64,000 nucleotides of DNA, from positions 62,001 to 126,000 of the forward strand of contig NZ_VWXI01000002.1 of the NCBI RefSeq assembly GCF_011752525.1, in the 5' to 3' direction. Below the pieces are notes generated by a model that was given only the letters and a program-made list of their open reading frames with translations, made no database searches and had not been told where the DNA came from. Position numbers and translations under genes: made by a program. This document shows, one piece after another, positions 62,846 to 64,000 of the stretch (positions are counted from its first letter, which is position 1; each line of letters opens with the position of its first letter). The DNA is from Pantoea sp. Cy-639. GTDB lineage: Bacteria > Pseudomonadota > Gammaproteobacteria > Pseudomonadales > Pseudomonadaceae.

Positions 62846-64000
62846 TTGCGTTCACTGTTCTGGCGCATCCTGGCCAGTTTCTGGCTGGCCATCGCCCTGG
62901 TCGCCGGCCTGTCGATCCTGCTCGGCCACATGCTCAACCAGGACGCCTGGATTCTCAGCCGCCACCCCGGCCTGAACTCCCTCGCCAGCCATTGGGCCCA
63001 GCATTACGAACAGGAAGGCCTGGAAGCGTCCCAGCGCTTTCTCGAACGCCGCAAGCAGCGCTACAAGATCGACGTCCAGGTGCTCGACGAAAGCGGCGAC
63101 GCCGTGGTGCCCGGCACCTTCCCGCGCCGCGCCGCGGCCTTCGAGGCACGCCAGCACAACGACGAGCGGCGCCTGCCCTGGCGACGCCTGACCGAGGAAT
63201 ACACCAGTCCGACCTCCGGCGAGACCTACCTGCTGATCTATCGCATCCCCCATCCGGAACTGGCCGCCTGGCACCGCGAAAGCCTGATCTGGCCGCTCAG
63301 CGCCCTGGGCATCGCGCTGGTGGTGCTGACCCTGTTCAGCTTGCTGGTGACCCTGTCGATCACCCGCCCGCTCAGCCGCCTGCGCGGCGCCGTGCACGAC
63401 CTGGGGCAGACCAGCTACCAGCAGAACAGCCTGGCCAGGCTGGCCGCGCGCCGTGACGAGTTTGGCGTGCTGGCCAACGACTTCAACAAGATGGGCGCAC
63501 GGCTGCAAAGCCTGATCGGCAGCCAGCGCCAGTTGCTGCGCGATGTGTCCCACGAGTTGCGCTCGCCGCTGGCGCGCCTGCGCATCGCCCTGGCCCTGGC
63601 CGAACGTGCCGAACCAGAGCAGCGCCAGGCCTTGTGGCCACGCCTGACCCGTGAGTGCGACCGCCTGGAAGACCTGATCAGCGAGATCCTGGTGCTGGCC
63701 CGGGTCGACGCCGAGCAGGCCCACGCCGAAGCGGTCGATCTCAACGCCCTGCTCGGCGCGGTACGCAAGGATGCCCAACTGGCCGCGCCGGAGCAGGAGG
63801 TGCGCCTGGACATGCCACCGGGCCTGACCCTGCAAGGCTGGCCGACGCTGATCGAACGAGCGGTGGACAACCTGGTGCGCAACGCCTTGCGCTTCAACCC
63901 ACTTGGGCAACCGATCGAGATCCAGGCACGGCACGAACAGGAGCGCATCATCCTCAGTGTGCGCGACCATGGCCCCGGCGTAGCGGCGGAGCATCTGGCA
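62846..64000 (+). CDS. cpxA: CpxA-like sensor histidine kinase (3' end beyond window)
   Basis: 385 residues are visible and the frame is still open at the last base. The start is a TTG with GGAGG 8 nt upstream. The first in-frame ATG lies 28 codons further, after the first membrane helix, so it is unlikely. Layout: TM1 (about 8-28), a periplasmic domain (about 30-150) and TM2 (about 155-175, ALGIALVVLTLFSLLVTL). A HAMP domain (about 176-230) leads to the H-box RDVSHELRSPLARLR (about 232-246), the N-box ERAVDNLVRNALRFNP (about 336-351) and the start of the G1 box, RDHGPGV. It follows the CpxP-like gene by 70 bp. Confidence 0.88.
   Translation, partial: MRSLFWRILASFWLAIALVAGLSILLGHMLNQDAWILSRHPGLNSLASHWAQHYEQEGLEASQRFLERRKQRYKIDVQVLDESGDAVVPGTFPRRAAAFEARQHNDERRLPWRRLTEEYTSPTSGETYLLIYRIPHPELAAWHRESLIWPLSALGIALVVLTLFSLLVTLSITRPLSRLRGAVHDLGQTSYQQNSLARLAARRDEFGVLANDFNKMGARLQSLIGSQRQLLRDVSHELRSPLARLRIALALAERAEPEQRQALWPRLTRECDRLEDLISEILVLARVDAEQAHAEAVDLNALLGAVRKDAQLAAPEQEVRLDMPPGLTLQGWPTLIERAVDNLVRNALRFNPLGQPIEIQARHEQERIILSVRDHGPGVAAEHLA

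Overview
The window is a high-G+C chromosomal segment of a fluorescent Pseudomonas, most like the P. putida group. Three things point there: the bkdR/bkdA1-A2-B-lpdV cluster, the aruCFGDBE arginine operon followed by argR-aot, and phhR/phhABC. P. putida-type REP palindromes (core 'GCGGGGCAAGCCCGCTCCCA') support this. No phage, IS element, CRISPR array, rRNA or recognisable defence island is present, and nearly every gene belongs to a known core family.

Layout. 1-4.9 kb: the end of an autotransporter, then a chemotaxis/flagellar block (cheR-cheV reverse, flgA, flgM-flgN, ycgR forward). 5-8.5 kb: an orphan gene of unknown function, an MFS transporter and a glutamine-synthetase-like gamma-glutamylpolyamine synthetase. 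8.6-14.2 kb: branched-chain keto-acid dehydrogenase with its Lrp-type regulator. 14.3-18.1 kb: two diguanylate cyclases flanking an uncharacterised gene with a consensus sigma-54 promoter. 18.2-22.3 kb: secreted endonuclease I, tRNA-Arg(CCT), phnN, amrZ, mgtE. 22.6-27.7 kb: alaS-lysC-csrA-tRNA-Ser(GCT)-4x tRNA-Arg(ACG), all on the minus strand. 28-40.2 kb: the arginine succinyltransferase operon, argR and the arginine/ornithine ABC transporter. 40.7-47.6 kb: acsA, a DUF2790 gene, and phhR with divergent phhABC. 48-55 kb: an MFS transporter, a giant FAD/Fe-S oxidoreductase, a LysR regulator and aroP. 55.6-61 kb: rluB, scpB-scpA, yciO, RNase AM (PHP), then yciB, yciI. 61.1-64 kb: a coiled-coil membrane protein and a cpxR/cpxP-like/cpxA-like set, cut by the window end.

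Functional themes. Much of the window is amino-acid catabolism: branched-chain, arginine, phenylalanine/tyrosine, polyamines, and acetate via acsA. It is wired by local regulators (BkdR, ArgR, PhhR), and candidate sites for ArgR and PhhR can be read directly. Five catabolic or uptake genes carry an AANAANAA motif just upstream of, or overlapping, the ribosome-binding region, as expected for Hfq/Crc repression. A second theme is motility, surface life and c-di-GMP: flagellar genes, YcgR, two GGDEF proteins, AmrZ and RsmA/CsrA.

I found no clearly new multi-gene system. The best leads are the sigma-54-driven unknown gene at 15547-16104, the low-G+C orphan at 5052-5627, the His-tailed small protein inside the ast operon, and several regulatory sites listed in the findings.
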